A stretch of DNA of 48,903 nt from Kiloniellaceae bacterium (GTDB lineage Bacteria > Pseudomonadota > Alphaproteobacteria > Kiloniellales > J153). The notes under the pieces are model-generated. The model searched no databases and was not told the DNA's origin. It saw only the letters and a program-made list of their open reading frames with translations. This document shows positions 1-10,185 of this stretch, piece after piece. Location of the stretch: positions 1 to 48,903 of the forward strand of contig JAJFGP010000011.1 of NCBI GenBank assembly GCA_021776055.1, in the 5' to 3' direction. How positions within the stretch are numbered: position 1 is the first letter of the stretch; each line of letters begins with the position of its first letter. A program made the translations under genes and the position numbers.

Positions 1-358
1 GCCGTGGATAGCGGGAGAGCAGCCCACCGAGCCGTGGCACCAGTGCGTGATTGACGACGCTGGGCACCGCCGTCAACCGAACCACTCCGGCCGCATCCTT
101 GTCCGCGCCTGAAAGTTCCGCCGCCAACGCCTGCGCCTCGGCCTCAATCCGCTCGGCCCGGACAACCGCGATACGGCCCGCATCGGTGGCAACCAAGCGC
201 CCCTCGATGCGATCGAAGAGCCGGACCCCGGTTATCCGTTCGATCCCCGCCAACCGGCGCGTCACCGTGGTCTGGTCGACCCGTAGCCGCCTGGCCGCGG
301 CAGAGAGGGTGCCAGACCGCGAAATCGCCAAGACGTAACGCAAATCGTTCCAGTCCAT
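1..358 (-). CDS. LysR-family transcriptional regulator, N-terminal part
   Basis: The reading frame starts at an ATG at 358 and runs leftward off the window edge, so only about 119 residues are visible. The translation opens MDWNDLRYVLAISRSG and continues through a winged helix-turn-helix (LSAAARRLRVDQTTVTRRL), the standard DNA-binding N-terminus of LysR regulators; the start of the effector domain follows. LysR proteins usually regulate a divergent neighbour, and here a TauE/SafE permease begins about 110 bases away on the other strand. That this permease is its target is inference. The effector-binding part is missing, so no ligand can be proposed. Confidence 0.9.
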   Translation of the reverse strand, partial: MDWNDLRYVLAISRSGTLSAAARRLRVDQTTVTRRLAGIERITGVRLFDRIEGRLVATDAGRIAVVRAERIEAEAQALAAELSGADKDAAGVVRLTAVPSVVNHALVPRLGGLLSRYPR

Positions 359-467
359 ACTCCGGCCTCTGCATTCTTGCGGATCATATTAGCATATCTT
401 CGGATCGTTTCAGCATTTCTGCGGTGCAATAAGAAGGCATTGGATCTCACACTTGCCGGAGAACCGG

Positions 468-1238
468 ATGCCGAGCAATTTTTGGGCGCTTATCGACATG
501 ATCGATAGTCGGTTGCTGTGGGCCGCCGGGGCGGCGGTCTTGGCCGGCTCGGTGCGCGGATTCTCTGGCTTCGGCGCCGCCATGATCTTCGTACCTCTGG
601 CCAGCGCCATCTACGAACCGAAGGCGGCCGTGATCCTGCTATTTCTTGTGGATGCGACGGTCACCGTGCCGATGCTCATCCCAGCTTTCCGAATATGCTC
701 CTGGCGCGAGGTCGCGCCTCTGGCCATCGGCGCCACCGTGACCGTCCCGCTTGGCGTCTATATCCTGACCGTTGCCCGGCCGGACCTGCTGCGCTGGGTC
801 ATCGCGGTGGCGATCCTCGCGGCCGTCTCCGCATTGGCGTGCGGTTGGCGACTCCGGCGCGTACCCAATGTGCCCGGCACCTTGGCCATCGGCGGCGCCG
901 CTGGCCTTACCGGCGGCATGGCCAGCCTCTCCGGGCCGCCCATTGTCCTGTTCTGGCTGGGCGGCCAATCGGACGCGCCCGTTGTTCGCGCCAACATCAT
1001 TGCTTTCTTCGGCCTGACCACCGTCGTCATTGGAGTTAGCTACTGGTTGAACGGCCTCTTCACCGAGGGCCTTCTGGTGCGTGCCCTGGCTCTGATGCCG
1101 ATCTATGCCTTGGCGTTGTGGGCCGGGGCAACCGGCTTTCGCATCGCCCCGAGCCCCCTTTACCGGCGGGCCGCGTTGTTGATCTGTGCAGTTGCAGCGG
1201 TGCTGGCGCTGCCTGCCTGGGATGGGCTGTTACGGTAG
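468..1238 (+). CDS. TauE/SafE-family membrane transporter
   Basis: This 256-residue protein is almost entirely hydrophobic, with about eight membrane segments. It has the two internally repeated glycine-rich motifs of the TauE/SafE (DUF81) family: GFSGFGAAMIFVPL near the N-terminus and GLTGGMASLSGPP in the second half. Family members export sulfite, sulfoacetate or other small organosulfur anions; the substrate here cannot be read from sequence. I chose the ATG at 468 because GGAG lies seven bases upstream. A TTG at 453 and an ATG at 498 are also in frame. It is divergent from the LysR gene, its likely regulator. A second member of this family lies at 44659-45579. Confidence 0.85.
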   Translation: MPSNFWALIDMIDSRLLWAAGAAVLAGSVRGFSGFGAAMIFVPLASAIYEPKAAVILLFLVDATVTVPMLIPAFRICSWREVAPLAIGATVTVPLGVYILTVARPDLLRWVIAVAILAAVSALACGWRLRRVPNVPGTLAIGGAAGLTGGMASLSGPPIVLFWLGGQSDAPVVRANIIAFFGLTTVVIGVSYWLNGLFTEGLLVRALALMPIYALALWAGATGFRIAPSPLYRRAALLICAVAAVLALPAWDGLLR

Positions 1239-1261
1239 CGTGACCGGGCGATTTCGCTTCG

Positions 1262-1291
1262 TTGACAGCCGGGCCGGCAAGCACTTATTGT
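1262..1291 (+). promoter_or_regulatory. Candidate sigma-70 promoter upstream of etfBA
   Basis: A perfect TTGACA (-35) lies at 1262-1267. A TATTGT hexamer (four of six matches to the -10 consensus) lies at 1286-1291 after an 18-base spacer. It precedes etfB by about 120 bases in a 172-base gap with no gene. Assignment is by consensus match only. Confidence 0.45.
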
Positions 1292-1410
1292 GCGACTGCG
1301 AAATGACGGGGGAAACGGCGCCGCGGCGGCGGAAAGGTTGGTTTGCGCCTTTTCCGGCCTAGGCCCTTCTCAAAACGGGCGATTTTCAAGACAGGCAGGA
1401 CAGGTTTGCG

Positions 1411-2160
1411 ATGAAGGTTCTGGTACCGGTCAAGCGCGTCATCGACGCGAACGTCAAGGTTCGGGTCAAGGCGGATCAGACGGGCGTCGAGCTGACCAAT
1501 GTGAAGATGGCCATGAACCCTTTCTGCGAGATCGCCGTCGAGGAGGCGGTGCGCATGAAAGAGGCTGGCACCGCGACCGAGGTCATCGTCGTCTCCGCCG
1601 GCGCGCAGCAGGCGCAAGAGACCATCCGCACCGGCTTGGCCATGGGCGCCGACCGCGGCATCCTGATCCTAAGCGAGGCGTCGCTGGAGCCCTTGGCAGT
1701 TGCCAAGCTGCTCAAGGCCGTGGTGGAAAAAGAATCCGCCGATATGGTCCTCATGGGCAAGCAAGCCATCGACGGCGACAACAACCAGACCGGACAGATG
1801 CTCGCCGCCCTGCTGGGCTGGCCGCAGGGCACCTTCGTCTCCAAGATCGAGAAGGCGGACGGCGGCCTGAAGGTTACCCGCGAGGTGGACGGTGGGCTGG
1901 AGAACGTGGCCCTGAAGCTGCCGGCGGTGGTGACCGTGGACTTGCGCCTCAACCAGCCGCGCTATGCCTCCTTGCCCAATATCATGAAGGCGAAAAAGAA
2001 GCAGATCGACACGATGACCCCCGAGGATCTCGGTGTCGATGCCAGCCCGCGCCTGACCGTGCTCAAGGTCGTCGAGCCGCCGGCGCGCAAGGCCGGGGTC
2101 AAGGTGGCCGACGTGGCCGAGCTAATCGATAAGCTGAAAAACGAGGCGAAGGTCATCTGA
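1411..2160 (+). CDS. etfB: Electron transfer flavoprotein subunit beta
   Basis: The 249-residue product matches EtfB in length and sequence: it begins [17 protein letters not shown] and carries the conserved central block [18 protein letters not shown], the AMP-binding region. With EtfA it forms the soluble heterodimer that takes electrons from acyl-CoA dehydrogenases and passes them to ETF-ubiquinone oxidoreductase. A purine-rich stretch (CAGGACAGG) precedes the ATG. The stop codon shares one base with the start of etfA (TGATG), which indicates translational coupling. With the downstream hbd gene this forms a fatty-acid/butanoate oxidation operon. Confidence 0.97.
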   Translation: MKVLVPVKRVIDANVKVRVKADQTGVELTNVKMAMNPFCEIAVEEAVRMKEAGTATEVIVVSAGAQQAQETIRTGLAMGADRGILILSEASLEPLAVAKLLKAVVEKESADMVLMGKQAIDGDNNQTGQMLAALLGWPQGTFVSKIEKADGGLKVTREVDGGLENVALKLPAVVTVDLRLNQPRYASLPNIMKAKKKQIDTMTPEDLGVDASPRLTVLKVVEPPARKAGVKVADVAELIDKLKNEAKVI

Positions 2161-3092
2161 TGTCCATTCTCATCGTCGCCGAACACGATAACACCAGCCT
2201 GAAGCCGGCCACCCTGAACGCTGTTACGGCGGCCGGCCAACTGGGCGGGGATATCGCCGTGCTGGTCGCCGGGGCCGACTGTTCCGCCGCCGCCCAGGCC
2301 GCCGCGAAAGTCGCGGGTGTCGCCAAGGTGCTGTGCGCCGATGCGCCTGAATACGCCCACGATCTAGCGGAAAACCTGGCACCGCTCATCGTCAAGTTGG
2401 CCACGGGCTATACCCACGTGCTGGCCCCCGCCACGACCTTCGGCAAGAACGTGATGCCGCGCACCGCGGCCTTGCTCGATGTGCAGCAAATCTCCGAAAT
2501 CAGCGGCATCGAAAGCCCGGATACTTTCGTCCGCCCCATCTATGCCGGCAACGCCATGGCGACCGTGCAGTCGGGCGATCCGATCAAGGTCATCACCGTA
2601 CGCACCACCGCTTTCGATCCGGCGGCAGCCGAGGGCGGCTCGGCCCCGGTCGAAGCCGTGGAGGCCACCGGCGATACCGGCCTGGCAAGTTTCCTGGGCC
2701 AGGAGTTGACCAAGTCCGAGCGGCCGGAACTGACCACCGCCGGCATTGTCATCTCCGGCGGGCGCGGCATGCAGAGCGGCGAAAACTTCGCCATGATCGA
2801 GCGCATCGCCGACAAGCTGAACGCCGCCGTGGGCGCCAGCCGCGCCGCGGTGGACGCAGGGTACGTACCCAACGATTATCAAGTTGGCCAAACCGGTAAA
2901 GTCGTTGCCCCCGATCTCTATATTGCCGTCGGCATTTCCGGCGCCATTCAACATCTGGCCGGCATGAAAGATTCCAAAGTCATCGTGGCGATCAACAAGG
3001 ACGAAGAGGCGCCTATCTTCCAGGTCGCCGACTACGGCTTGGTCGCCGATTTATTCCAGGCTCTGCCCGACTTGGAAAAGGCGCTCGGCTAG
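2160..3092 (+). CDS. etfA: Electron transfer flavoprotein subunit alpha
   Basis: This 310-residue protein is a full-length EtfA. The C-terminal FAD-binding domain is clear: [11 protein letters not shown], then [20 protein letters not shown], followed by [18 protein letters not shown] and [18 protein letters not shown] is held mainly by this subunit and accepts electrons from several flavin dehydrogenases. The gene overlaps etfB by one base and is followed after 40 bases by hbd in the same direction, so the three are likely co-transcribed. Confidence 0.97.
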   Translation: MSILIVAEHDNTSLKPATLNAVTAAGQLGGDIAVLVAGADCSAAAQAAAKVAGVAKVLCADAPEYAHDLAENLAPLIVKLATGYTHVLAPATTFGKNVMPRTAALLDVQQISEISGIESPDTFVRPIYAGNAMATVQSGDPIKVITVRTTAFDPAAAEGGSAPVEAVEATGDTGLASFLGQELTKSERPELTTAGIVISGGRGMQSGENFAMIERIADKLNAAVGASRAAVDAGYVPNDYQVGQTGKVVAPDLYIAVGISGAIQHLAGMKDSKVIVAINKDEEAPIFQVADYGLVADLFQALPDLEKALG

Positions 3093-3132
3093 GCGCTGTC
3101 CACCAAGCACACGGCACAACGGTTCAAGGCTC

Positions 3133-4047
3133 ATGTCCGAAACAGCACCCGCCGGCAACGGCGATATCGACATCGACATCAAGTGTATCGGCGTCATCGG
3201 CGCCGGCCAGATGGGCGGCGGCATCGCCCACGTCTGCGCCTTGGGCGGCTATGACGTGCGCCTGTCGGATGTGGGGGACGAACAGCTTGATAAAGCCCTG
3301 AAAACCATCGCCCGCAACATGGACCGGCAGATCGGCCACGGCAGCATCAGCGAGGCGGACAAGACCGCGGCGCTGGCCCATATCACCACGAGCACCGATT
3401 TCGCCAAATTCGCCGACTGCGACATGGTCATCGAATCGGCCACGGAGAACGAGGAGATCAAGCGGGAGATCCTCAAAACCCTGTGCCCGCATCTGAAACC
3501 CGAAGCGATCCTCTGCTCCAACACCTCGTCGATCTCGATTACGCGCCTGGCCGCCGTGACCGACCGGCCGGGCCGCTTCATGGGCATGCACTTCATGAAC
3601 CCGGTGCCGCTGATGAAGCTGGTGGAGCTGATTCGCGGCATCGCGACCGAGGAACCGACGTTCCAGGCCATTCGCGATCTCGCCGCCAAGCTGGGCAAGA
3701 CCTCGGCAACGTCGGAAGATTTCCCGGCCTTCATCGTCAATCGCATCCTGCTGCCGATGATCAACGAGGCTGTCTATACGCTCTATGAAGGCGTCGGCTC
3801 GGTCAGTTCGATCGACACGGCCATGAAGCTGGGCGCCAACCATCCCATGGGGCCGTTGGAACTGGCCGACTTCATTGGCCTGGATACCTGCCTGGCCGTC
3901 ATGCACGTACTCTACGACGGCCTGGCCGATTCCAAATACCGGCCGTGTCCGCTGTTGGTCAAATACGTCGAAGCCGGCTGGCTAGGCCGTAAGGCCGGCC
4001 GAGGTTTCTACGACTACTCCGGCGAAACCCCCGTCCCCACTCGCTAG
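3133..4047 (+). CDS. hbd: 3-hydroxybutyryl-CoA dehydrogenase
   Basis: The 304-residue protein has an N-terminal Rossmann fold with GVIGAGQMGGG at about residues 20-30. The catalytic-region motifs of the 3-hydroxyacyl-CoA dehydrogenase family follow: CSNTSSISI (128-136), GMHFMNPVPLMKLVE with His153, and EDFPAFIVNR. The C-terminal dimerisation domain contains ANHPMGPLELADFIGLDT. It interconverts 3-hydroxybutyryl-CoA and acetoacetyl-CoA using NAD(P). It follows etfBA closely, fitting a butanoate/fatty-acid oxidation operon. Its extra N-terminal residues (about 15 before the Rossmann fold) are low complexity. Its last four bases overlap the convergent thioredoxin gene. Confidence 0.95.
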   Translation: MSETAPAGNGDIDIDIKCIGVIGAGQMGGGIAHVCALGGYDVRLSDVGDEQLDKALKTIARNMDRQIGHGSISEADKTAALAHITTSTDFAKFADCDMVIESATENEEIKREILKTLCPHLKPEAILCSNTSSISITRLAAVTDRPGRFMGMHFMNPVPLMKLVELIRGIATEEPTFQAIRDLAAKLGKTSATSEDFPAFIVNRILLPMINEAVYTLYEGVGSVSSIDTAMKLGANHPMGPLELADFIGLDTCLAVMHVLYDGLADSKYRPCPLLVKYVEAGWLGRKAGRGFYDYSGETPVPTR

Positions 4048-4649
4048 TTTTTCGCCGCGTTTTGCTTGTCCGTTTGCAGGCGTTCCGCCAGATAGTAGCG
4101 CACGAGGGCTAACGCCTCGGGCGAGTCCCATTCCGCCGATCCTTGCAACGCGCCGACGATGCGGCTGTCCCTATCGATTACGAACGTGGTGGGTAGGCCC
4201 GTGACGCCGAAGGCCTTGGCCAAGATACTTTTGGGGTCCAGATAGAGTCCTAGGTCTTTGAGACCAAGCTGTTCGGCGAAGGGCTCGACAACGCCGGCAC
4301 CGCCACGATCGAGGGAAACCGCAACGATCGCCAGGCCGTCATCGACCAGTTTCGCCTGCAGGCGGTCGAGGGAGGGCATCTCGCGCACGCACGGCGCGCA
4401 CCAGGTGGCCCAGAAATTGAGCAGCACGATCTGCCCGGCGAAATCGGCCAACCGCACACGGCCGCCGGCCAGGTCTCCGAAGACTTCCAGCGGCGCTGGC
4501 ACCGGCGGGTCCAACAGGGTAAAGTTATGGGTGAATTCCCCCGCAAGGGGCGGCGCTTCCTTGCCCGGCGCTGAACCAGGGGCGGCCGTAAGCAGGACCC
4601 CAGCGACGAGGCTGACGACTACGGCCGTTAGGGCTTTTTTTTGGATCAT
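4044..4649 (-). CDS. TlpA-like thiol:disulfide oxidoreductase
   Basis: The 201-residue protein starts with a hydrophobic signal or anchor ([20 protein letters not shown]) and then has a thioredoxin fold with the active site WCAPC (Cys84, Cys87). [20 protein letters not shown] is typical of the TlpA/ResA subgroup, and a cis-proline loop GLPTTFVID follows. These proteins reduce periplasmic disulfides, often in cytochrome c maturation. The start codon is 22 bases from that of argH on the opposite strand. This is alphaproteobacterial-style context but gives no clue to the partner. Its end overlaps hbd by four bases. Confidence 0.92.
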   Translation of the reverse strand: MIQKKALTAVVVSLVAGVLLTAAPGSAPGKEAPPLAGEFTHNFTLLDPPVPAPLEVFGDLAGGRVRLADFAGQIVLLNFWATWCAPCVREMPSLDRLQAKLVDDGLAIVAVSLDRGGAGVVEPFAEQLGLKDLGLYLDPKSILAKAFGVTGLPTTFVIDRDSRIVGALQGSAEWDSPEALALVRYYLAERLQTDKQNAAKN

Positions 4650-4671
4650 GGCACCGGCAACCGTTCAAAAC

Positions 4672-6102
4672 ATGAGCACAAAAACAAACAAATCGTCTGA
4701 CCGGGACCCGCAGCCCAACGCCCCAGCTAATACCATGTGGGGCGGCCGCTTTGCTGTCGGCCCCGACGCGGCGATGGCGCATATCAATGCCTCGATCGAT
4801 TTCGACCGCCGGCTCTATGCCCAGGACATCGCCGCCTCCAAGGCGCACGGCGAGATGCTGGTGCGCCAGGGGATCGTCTCGGCCCAGGATGGCAAAGCCA
4901 TCCTCTCCGGTCTAGACACGATTCTGCGAGAGATCGAGGCCGGCGACTTTACCTTTGACGCGGCGCTCGAGGACATCCACATGAATGTGGAGGCGCGGCT
5001 GCGGGCGCTGATCGGCGAGGCCGCCGGGCGCCTACACACGGCGCGCTCGCGCAACGACCAGGTGGCCACCGATTTCCGCCTCTGGCTGCGCGAGACGATC
5101 GATGCCCTGGACGGCCAGCTACGCGACCTGCAGGCCGCCTTGATCGACCAAGCGGAGGCACATGCGGCGACGGTGATGCCCGGCTATACACACCTGCAAC
5201 CGGCCCAGCCGGTGACTTTGGGCCATCATCTGCTGGCCTATGTGGAGATGTTCGGCCGCGACCGGGGCCGGCTCGCGGATTGCCGCACCCGCCTCAACGA
5301 ATGTCCGCTGGGCGCGGCGGCGCTCGCCGGCACCTCGTTTCCCATCGACCGGGCGGCGACCGCCAAGGCTCTGGGCTTCGACCGGCCAACAGCCAATTCT
5401 ATCGATGCCGTCTCGGACCGGGATTTCGCCCTGGAATTCTTAAGCACCGGGGCCATCCTGGCCGTGCACCTGTCGCGCCTGGCCGAAGAGATTGTGATCT
5501 GGTGCACCGACCGCTTCGCCTTCGTAGCCCTGTCGGATGCCTTCTCGACCGGCAGCTCGATCATGCCGCAAAAACGCAATCCAGACGCAGCCGAGTTGGT
5601 GCGTGGCAAATGCGGCCGGGTGATCGGATCGCTCAATACCCTGCTGGTGGTGATGAAGGGATTGCCGCTGGCCTATGGCAAGGACATGCAGGAAGACAAG
5701 GAGCCGGTCTTCGACGCTGCCGATACCCTGACCCTGTGCTTGGCCGCAAGCACCGGCATGTTGCGCGATTTGCGCCCCGATGTGGACGCCTTGCGCGCCG
5801 CCACCGCCGGCGGTTTCCTGACCGCAACCGATCTGGCCGACTGGCTGGTGCGCGTCCTCGGCCTGCCGTTCCGCGAGGCGCACCATGCGACCGGCGCCAT
5901 CGTGCAGCGGGCCGTCAAACGCAACTGCCTGCTGGCGGAACTGCCCCTTGCCGACATGCAAGAGATCGAGCCGCGCATTACCAAAGACGTCTACGACGTG
6001 CTATCGGTCGAGAAAGCGGTCGAAAGCCGCAACAGCCTGGGCGGCACCGCGCCAGTTCAGGTAAAAGCCGCCGTTGCCGCGGCACGGGAGCGATTCCTGT
6101 GA
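4672..6102 (+). CDS. argH: Argininosuccinate lyase
   Basis: The 476-residue protein is a full-length argininosuccinate lyase, the last step of arginine synthesis (argininosuccinate to arginine plus fumarate). It has MWGGRF near the N-terminus, [14 protein letters not shown] at about residue 173, and the superfamily signature [12 protein letters not shown] at about residue 294, which contains the catalytic serine loop. I chose the ATG at 4672; ATGs at 4648 and 4735 (MWGGRF) are alternatives. The frame is open back to 4258, but that part is antisense to the thioredoxin gene. The stop overlaps the next gene by four bases (GTGA). Confidence 0.95.
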   Translation: MSTKTNKSSDRDPQPNAPANTMWGGRFAVGPDAAMAHINASIDFDRRLYAQDIAASKAHGEMLVRQGIVSAQDGKAILSGLDTILREIEAGDFTFDAALEDIHMNVEARLRALIGEAAGRLHTARSRNDQVATDFRLWLRETIDALDGQLRDLQAALIDQAEAHAATVMPGYTHLQPAQPVTLGHHLLAYVEMFGRDRGRLADCRTRLNECPLGAAALAGTSFPIDRAATAKALGFDRPTANSIDAVSDRDFALEFLSTGAILAVHLSRLAEEIVIWCTDRFAFVALSDAFSTGSSIMPQKRNPDAAELVRGKCGRVIGSLNTLLVVMKGLPLAYGKDMQEDKEPVFDAADTLTLCLAASTGMLRDLRPDVDALRAATAGGFLTATDLADWLVRVLGLPFREAHHATGAIVQRAVKRNCLLAELPLADMQEIEPRITKDVYDVLSVEKAVESRNSLGGTAPVQVKAAVAAARERFL

Positions 6103-6371
6103 GTCGTCTACGCCACACCGCACTGTTGGTTGTCGCCGTTGCCTTAGCGGCAACGCTTGCCGCCTGTGGCAAGAAGGCCAACCTTGAACCGCCCGACGAC
6201 ACAAAGGCGACCTACACATACCCGCAGCAGTACCCGACTCCCGAATCGGTTCTGCCCGACGAGACAGAGAGCAGCAAGGCGCAGGAGCGCCCGCCGCCGC
6301 ACGCGGGCGGCCTATCGCCATTTCCGACGGGTCGCAGAACCACCACCTACCAATCGGGGGCGCCGCAATGA
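6099..6371 (+). CDS. Small LptM-like lipoprotein
   Basis: The protein is 90 residues long and starts at a GTG that overlaps the argH stop. It has a basic N-terminus, a hydrophobic stretch and a lipobox ending at Cys23 ([14 protein letters not shown]). The sequence CGKKxxLEPP directly after the lipid-modified cysteine is the hallmark of LptM-type small lipoproteins found between argH and lysA in many proteobacteria. LptM helps assemble the LPS translocon in enterobacteria; that this homologue does so is inference. The tail is rich in Pro, Glu and Thr and looks disordered. The stop overlaps the lysA start (ATGA). Confidence 0.85.
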   Translation: MSRLRHTALLVVAVALAATLAACGKKANLEPPDDTKATYTYPQQYPTPESVLPDETESSKAQERPPPHAGGLSPFPTGRRTTTYQSGAPQ

Positions 6372-7717
6372 CCGCCTTTAGCTATCGCACCGGCGCGCTG
6401 CACGCCGAAGCGGTGCCCATGGAGGCATTGGCAGAGGCGGTCGGAACCCCGTTCTATTGTTACGCCGCGACCGCCATCGAGACCGCCTACACCGACTTTG
6501 CCGGCGCCTTGTCGGGCCTGCCGGCCACCGTGTGCTACGCGCTCAAGGCCAACGGCAACCTGGCGGTCGTGCGCACTTTGGCGCGCTTGGGTGCCGGGGC
6601 CGACGTGGTCTCCGGCGGCGAATTGCAGATCGCCCTGGCGGCCGGCGTGCCGACGGAAAAAATCGTCTTTGCCGGTGTCGGCAAGACCGCCGCCGAGATG
6701 GCCGCCGGCTTGGACGCCGGCATCTTGCAATTCAATGTTGAATCCTTGCCCGAGCTGGAGCTTTTGTCGCAGGTCGCGCAGGACAAGGGGTTGCGGGCGC
6801 CGGTCGCTCTGCGCATCAATCCAGACGTGGATGCACGCACCCACAAGAACATCTCCACCGGCAAGGCGGAGAACAAATTCGGCATCGATCTGGACCAAGT
6901 ACCGGCGGTCATCGAACGCGCCGCCGCCCTGCCGGGACTGTCGGTCGAGGGGTTGGCCGTCCATATCGGCTCGCAACTGACCGAGACCGCTCCCTATCGG
7001 GCGGCGTTCACCCGCCTGATCGATCTGTATCGCAGTCTGCGCACCGCCGGTTTGCCCTTGCGCCGGTTGGATTTCGGCGGCGGCCTGGGGATTACCTATC
7101 GCGATGAAACGCCACCGGATATGGCTGCCTATGCCAACCTGGTGCGCGAGCTGACAACTGGCCTGGAGGCGGACCTGGTTTTCGAGCCCGGTCGCCGTCT
7201 GGTCGGCAACGCCGGCATTTTGGTTACCCGCGTTCTCTACGTAAAGGATGGCGCTGAGCGGCGCTTTGTTATCGTCGATGCAGGTATGAACGATCTGATC
7301 CGGCCGCCACTCTATGACGCCTGGCATGAGATCGTGCCGGTGCGCGAGCCGGCGGCCAATGTGGATTGGGCGCCCGTCGATGTGGTCGGCCCGGTCTGCG
7401 AATCCACCGACACGTTCGCCCGCCAACGCTCTCTGCCGCCGCTGGCCAGTGGCGATCTGGTCGCCTTCCGCTCGACAGGCGCGTATAGCGCGGTCATGGC
7501 ATCCAGCTATAACTGCCGGCCGCCGGCGCCCGAGGTATTGGTGCGCGGAAGCGAATTCGCCGTGGTCCGGCCCCGGCCGGATGTCGCCGAAATCATCGCC
7601 CGCGATACCCTGCCCATGTGGCTGGAGCCGGCCGACGGTGCCGGTGAACCCATTGGCGAGCCCATCGTTGTCGCCGGCAAGGCCGCGCTCGGCGCGCGGG
7701 GGCGGAGCGCACGGTGA
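6368..7717 (+). CDS. lysA: Diaminopimelate decarboxylase
   Basis: This 449-residue PLP enzyme makes lysine from meso-diaminopimelate. Lys60 in VCYALKANGNLAVV is the PLP-binding lysine of the alanine racemase-like barrel. HIGSQ, the glycine loop FGGGLGITY and EPGRRLVGNAG are present in order, and CESTDTFAR at about residue 343 supplies the substrate-binding cysteine region. The protein is about 20-30 residues longer than usual because of a C-terminal extension rich in Ala and Gly. It is coupled by 4-base overlaps to the lipoprotein gene before it and the DUF4175 gene after it. Confidence 0.96.
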   Translation: MTAFSYRTGALHAEAVPMEALAEAVGTPFYCYAATAIETAYTDFAGALSGLPATVCYALKANGNLAVVRTLARLGAGADVVSGGELQIALAAGVPTEKIVFAGVGKTAAEMAAGLDAGILQFNVESLPELELLSQVAQDKGLRAPVALRINPDVDARTHKNISTGKAENKFGIDLDQVPAVIERAAALPGLSVEGLAVHIGSQLTETAPYRAAFTRLIDLYRSLRTAGLPLRRLDFGGGLGITYRDETPPDMAAYANLVRELTTGLEADLVFEPGRRLVGNAGILVTRVLYVKDGAERRFVIVDAGMNDLIRPPLYDAWHEIVPVREPAANVDWAPVDVVGPVCESTDTFARQRSLPPLASGDLVAFRSTGAYSAVMASSYNCRPPAPEVLVRGSEFAVVRPRPDVAEIIARDTLPMWLEPADGAGEPIGEPIVVAGKAALGARGRSAR

Positions 7718-10155
7718 GCCGGGAGCCGACAACCTCTGCGGCACCACCGCGGCGGCTGTCTCTGCTCGTTGTTCTCGCTCGGGCCGCACTGATTTGGGAA
7801 CGATTTTGGCCGGCCGCTTGGCCCGCGGTCGGCGTCATCGGCCTGTTCATCGCTGTCGCCTTGTTCGATATTCTGCCTGTTCTCCCAGGTTGGCTGCACA
7901 GCCTGGCGCTCGCCGCCTTCGCTGTCGCCGCGGCGGCGTCTCTCTATCTGGCAATTTCGCGTCTGCGCTGGCCCACGCGGCAGCAAGCACGCCGCCGCCT
8001 GGAACGGGATAGCGGCCTCGCCCACCGCCCGCTCGAAATGTTGGAGGATTCGCCGGCAGCAGGGACCGGTGACCACGATTCCATGCGCCTATGGGCATTG
8101 CACCGAGAGCGCGTTCGGGCACAGATCGCGCGCCTGCGCCTGCGGCTGCCCCGCGCCGGCCTGGCAACGGTCGATCCCGTGGCATTGCGCGCCGCCTTGG
8201 GTCTCGTGCTCGTCGTTGCCTTGGTTGCCGGTCGCCACGACTGGCCGGAGCGGCTGGGCCGCGCCGTGTGGCCGGATTTGGCCGTCTTCGCCGCGGCACC
8301 GCTGGCCAGCCTCGATGTCTGGGTGAACCCGCCGGCCTATACAAGGCTGCCGCCCTTGTTCCTGAACGCCACCGCGGGCAAGCAAGAGCCACTGACGATC
8401 GCCACGGGCAGTACGGTTCTGGCCCAGGTTCAGGGCGGGCGCGGTGTTCCGGCGCTGCTGGTCGGCGACGATCAGGTCGATTTTTCCAGCATCGCGGCGG
8501 ATTCCTACAAGATCAGCACGGAGGTTGCATCCGGTGACCGCTTAGCGGTGACGCAGGACGATACCGTCCTAGCGGAGTGGCCGCTGATCCTGGTGCCCGA
8601 CGAGGCTCCGAAGATCGAATTCCTGGCCCCGCCGGCGCGCAGCGAACGCGCCGCCCTGCGGCTCGATTACAGCGCCCAGGACGACTATGGCCTAGCATCG
8701 GTTCTGGCGCGGATCCAGCGCCTTGACGATACGAACGTGCCGCCACTGGACGTCGAATTGGCATTGCCCGGGGCCGAGCTGAAGCAAGCCGACGGCACCA
8801 GCTACCACGATCTAACACCGCACCCGTGGGCCGGTTTGGCGGTGACCATCCAGCTCGTCGCCGAGGATGGCATCGGTCAGCAAGGGACAAGCGATGCGGT
8901 GCGCACCGTCCTGCCGGAACGCATCTTCAATCACCCGGTCGCCCGGGCGCTGGTGGAGTTGCGCAAACAACTCACTCTCAACCCGCAAGGGCGCCTGCCG
9001 GTGGCGCGTGCGCTGAGCGATATCTACGAGCAGCCGGACCACTACTTCAACGACACGACCGTCGCGCTGGCGCTGCGTTCGGCCGAGCGGCGGCTGATTC
9101 ACGACTCGGCGCCAAGCGCCGTACCGCAGGTGCAGCAGCTTCTCTGGGATACCGCCCTGCAGATCGAAGAAGGTGATCTGGCGGTCGCCGAGCGCGACCT
9201 GCGCGAGGTTCAGAAGGCGTTGATGGAAGCTCTGGCGCGCGGCGCCGACGACGCCGAGATCGAACAATTGATGGACGAGTTACAGCAGGCGTTGGAACGT
9301 TTTCTCGAAGCCCTGGCCGAGCAAATGCGCGACCAACTCGCGGGCGGCGCCGAACCTCAACCGCTGTCCCCCGACACCCAGATCTTGCCCAGCGACGAGC
9401 TGCAGCGAATGATCGACCAGGCCCGGGAAATGGCGCGCAGCGGCGCCCGCGATGCGGCGCGGGACTTGCTCGCGCAGTTGCAAAACATGCTGGAAAACCT
9501 GCGCGCCAGCCCCTTCTCCCCCGGCCTCAACGACAATGACCGCAACGCCTTCAAGATGTTGCAGGACATGGAATCGCTTATGCGCGAGCAGCAGGAGTTG
9601 CTTGACCGCAGCTATCAACGGTCACTGAAACGTGGCCCAAACGATGGCAGCCAGTCATCGGAATCGCAAAAAAATAGCGAGGATGCGCAAAACCAGGACA
9701 AGTTGCGCCGGCAGCTTGGCGAAATGATGCGCCGCCTGGGCGAGGCATTGGGAGAGATCCCGCGGCCTCTGGGCCGGGCCGAGCAATCCATGCGCGACGC
9801 CCGAGACGCCTTGCAGGGCGGCCGGCCCGACGATGCGGTGCCCCCGCAAACCCGCGCCATGGACCAGTTGCAACAGGGTATGCAGAGCATGGCCGAACAG
9901 TTCATGGAGCAAATGGGGCAAGCCGCCGAGCGCAATTCGGGTCAACTCGGCGTTCGCCCTGGTAACGGTCAAGACCCGCTCGGGCGCCGGCCGGGAAGCT
10001 CCGGTATCGAGGCTTTGGAAGGCGTCGAGATCCCCGATCGCATGGAGCTTCGCCGCGCCCGTGAGATCCTCGACGAGTTACGCCGCCGTCGCGGCGACCG
10101 GGATCGCCCGGCGCTGGAGCTGGACTACATCGACAGATTGTTGCGGCAGTTTTAA
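7714..10155 (+). CDS. DUF4175 (TIGR02302) family membrane protein
   Basis: This 813-residue protein starts at a GTG overlapping the lysA stop. Two membrane segments lie near residues 30-90 and a third near 155-175. A periplasmic-type beta-rich region follows, then a long charged helical segment (about 430-700) rich in Gln, Glu, Arg and Met with coiled-coil character. It ends with RMELRRAREILDELRRRRGD and LELDYIDRLLRQF. This architecture and the lysA-linked position match the alphaproteobacterial DUF4175/TIGR02302 family. Function is unknown; the envelope location is inferred from the membrane segments. Confidence 0.85.
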   Translation: MSREPTTSAAPPRRLSLLVVLARAALIWERFWPAAWPAVGVIGLFIAVALFDILPVLPGWLHSLALAAFAVAAAASLYLAISRLRWPTRQQARRRLERDSGLAHRPLEMLEDSPAAGTGDHDSMRLWALHRERVRAQIARLRLRLPRAGLATVDPVALRAALGLVLVVALVAGRHDWPERLGRAVWPDLAVFAAAPLASLDVWVNPPAYTRLPPLFLNATAGKQEPLTIATGSTVLAQVQGGRGVPALLVGDDQVDFSSIAADSYKISTEVASGDRLAVTQDDTVLAEWPLILVPDEAPKIEFLAPPARSERAALRLDYSAQDDYGLASVLARIQRLDDTNVPPLDVELALPGAELKQADGTSYHDLTPHPWAGLAVTIQLVAEDGIGQQGTSDAVRTVLPERIFNHPVARALVELRKQLTLNPQGRLPVARALSDIYEQPDHYFNDTTVALALRSAERRLIHDSAPSAVPQVQQLLWDTALQIEEGDLAVAERDLREVQKALMEALARGADDAEIEQLMDELQQALERFLEALAEQMRDQLAGGAEPQPLSPDTQILPSDELQRMIDQAREMARSGARDAARDLLAQLQNMLENLRASPFSPGLNDNDRNAFKMLQDMESLMREQQELLDRSYQRSLKRGPNDGSQSSESQKNSEDAQNQDKLRRQLGEMMRRLGEALGEIPRPLGRAEQSMRDARDALQGGRPDDAVPPQTRAMDQLQQGMQSMAEQFMEQMGQAAERNSGQLGVRPGNGQDPLGRRPGSSGIEALEGVEIPDRMELRRAREILDELRRRRGDRDRPALELDYIDRLLRQF

Positions 10156-10185
10156 CGAACGGCGTGTCCGCCTACGTTACCCTGT

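Noticed and set aside
1290-2132. Rightward 280-residue open frame overlapping etfB
   Set aside because: Its translation is Arg/Gly-rich with no family pattern and lies wholly over the convincing EtfB frame; it is a GC-rich shadow frame.
4258-4671. Upstream extension of the argH frame
   Set aside because: It is antisense to the thioredoxin gene and would add over 130 unrelated residues to a protein already of full length.
6347-7789. Leftward 480-residue open frame antisense to lysA
   Set aside because: Long but compositionally typical of an antisense frame (rich in Gly, Arg, Gln, His and Asp); lysA on the other strand is unambiguous.
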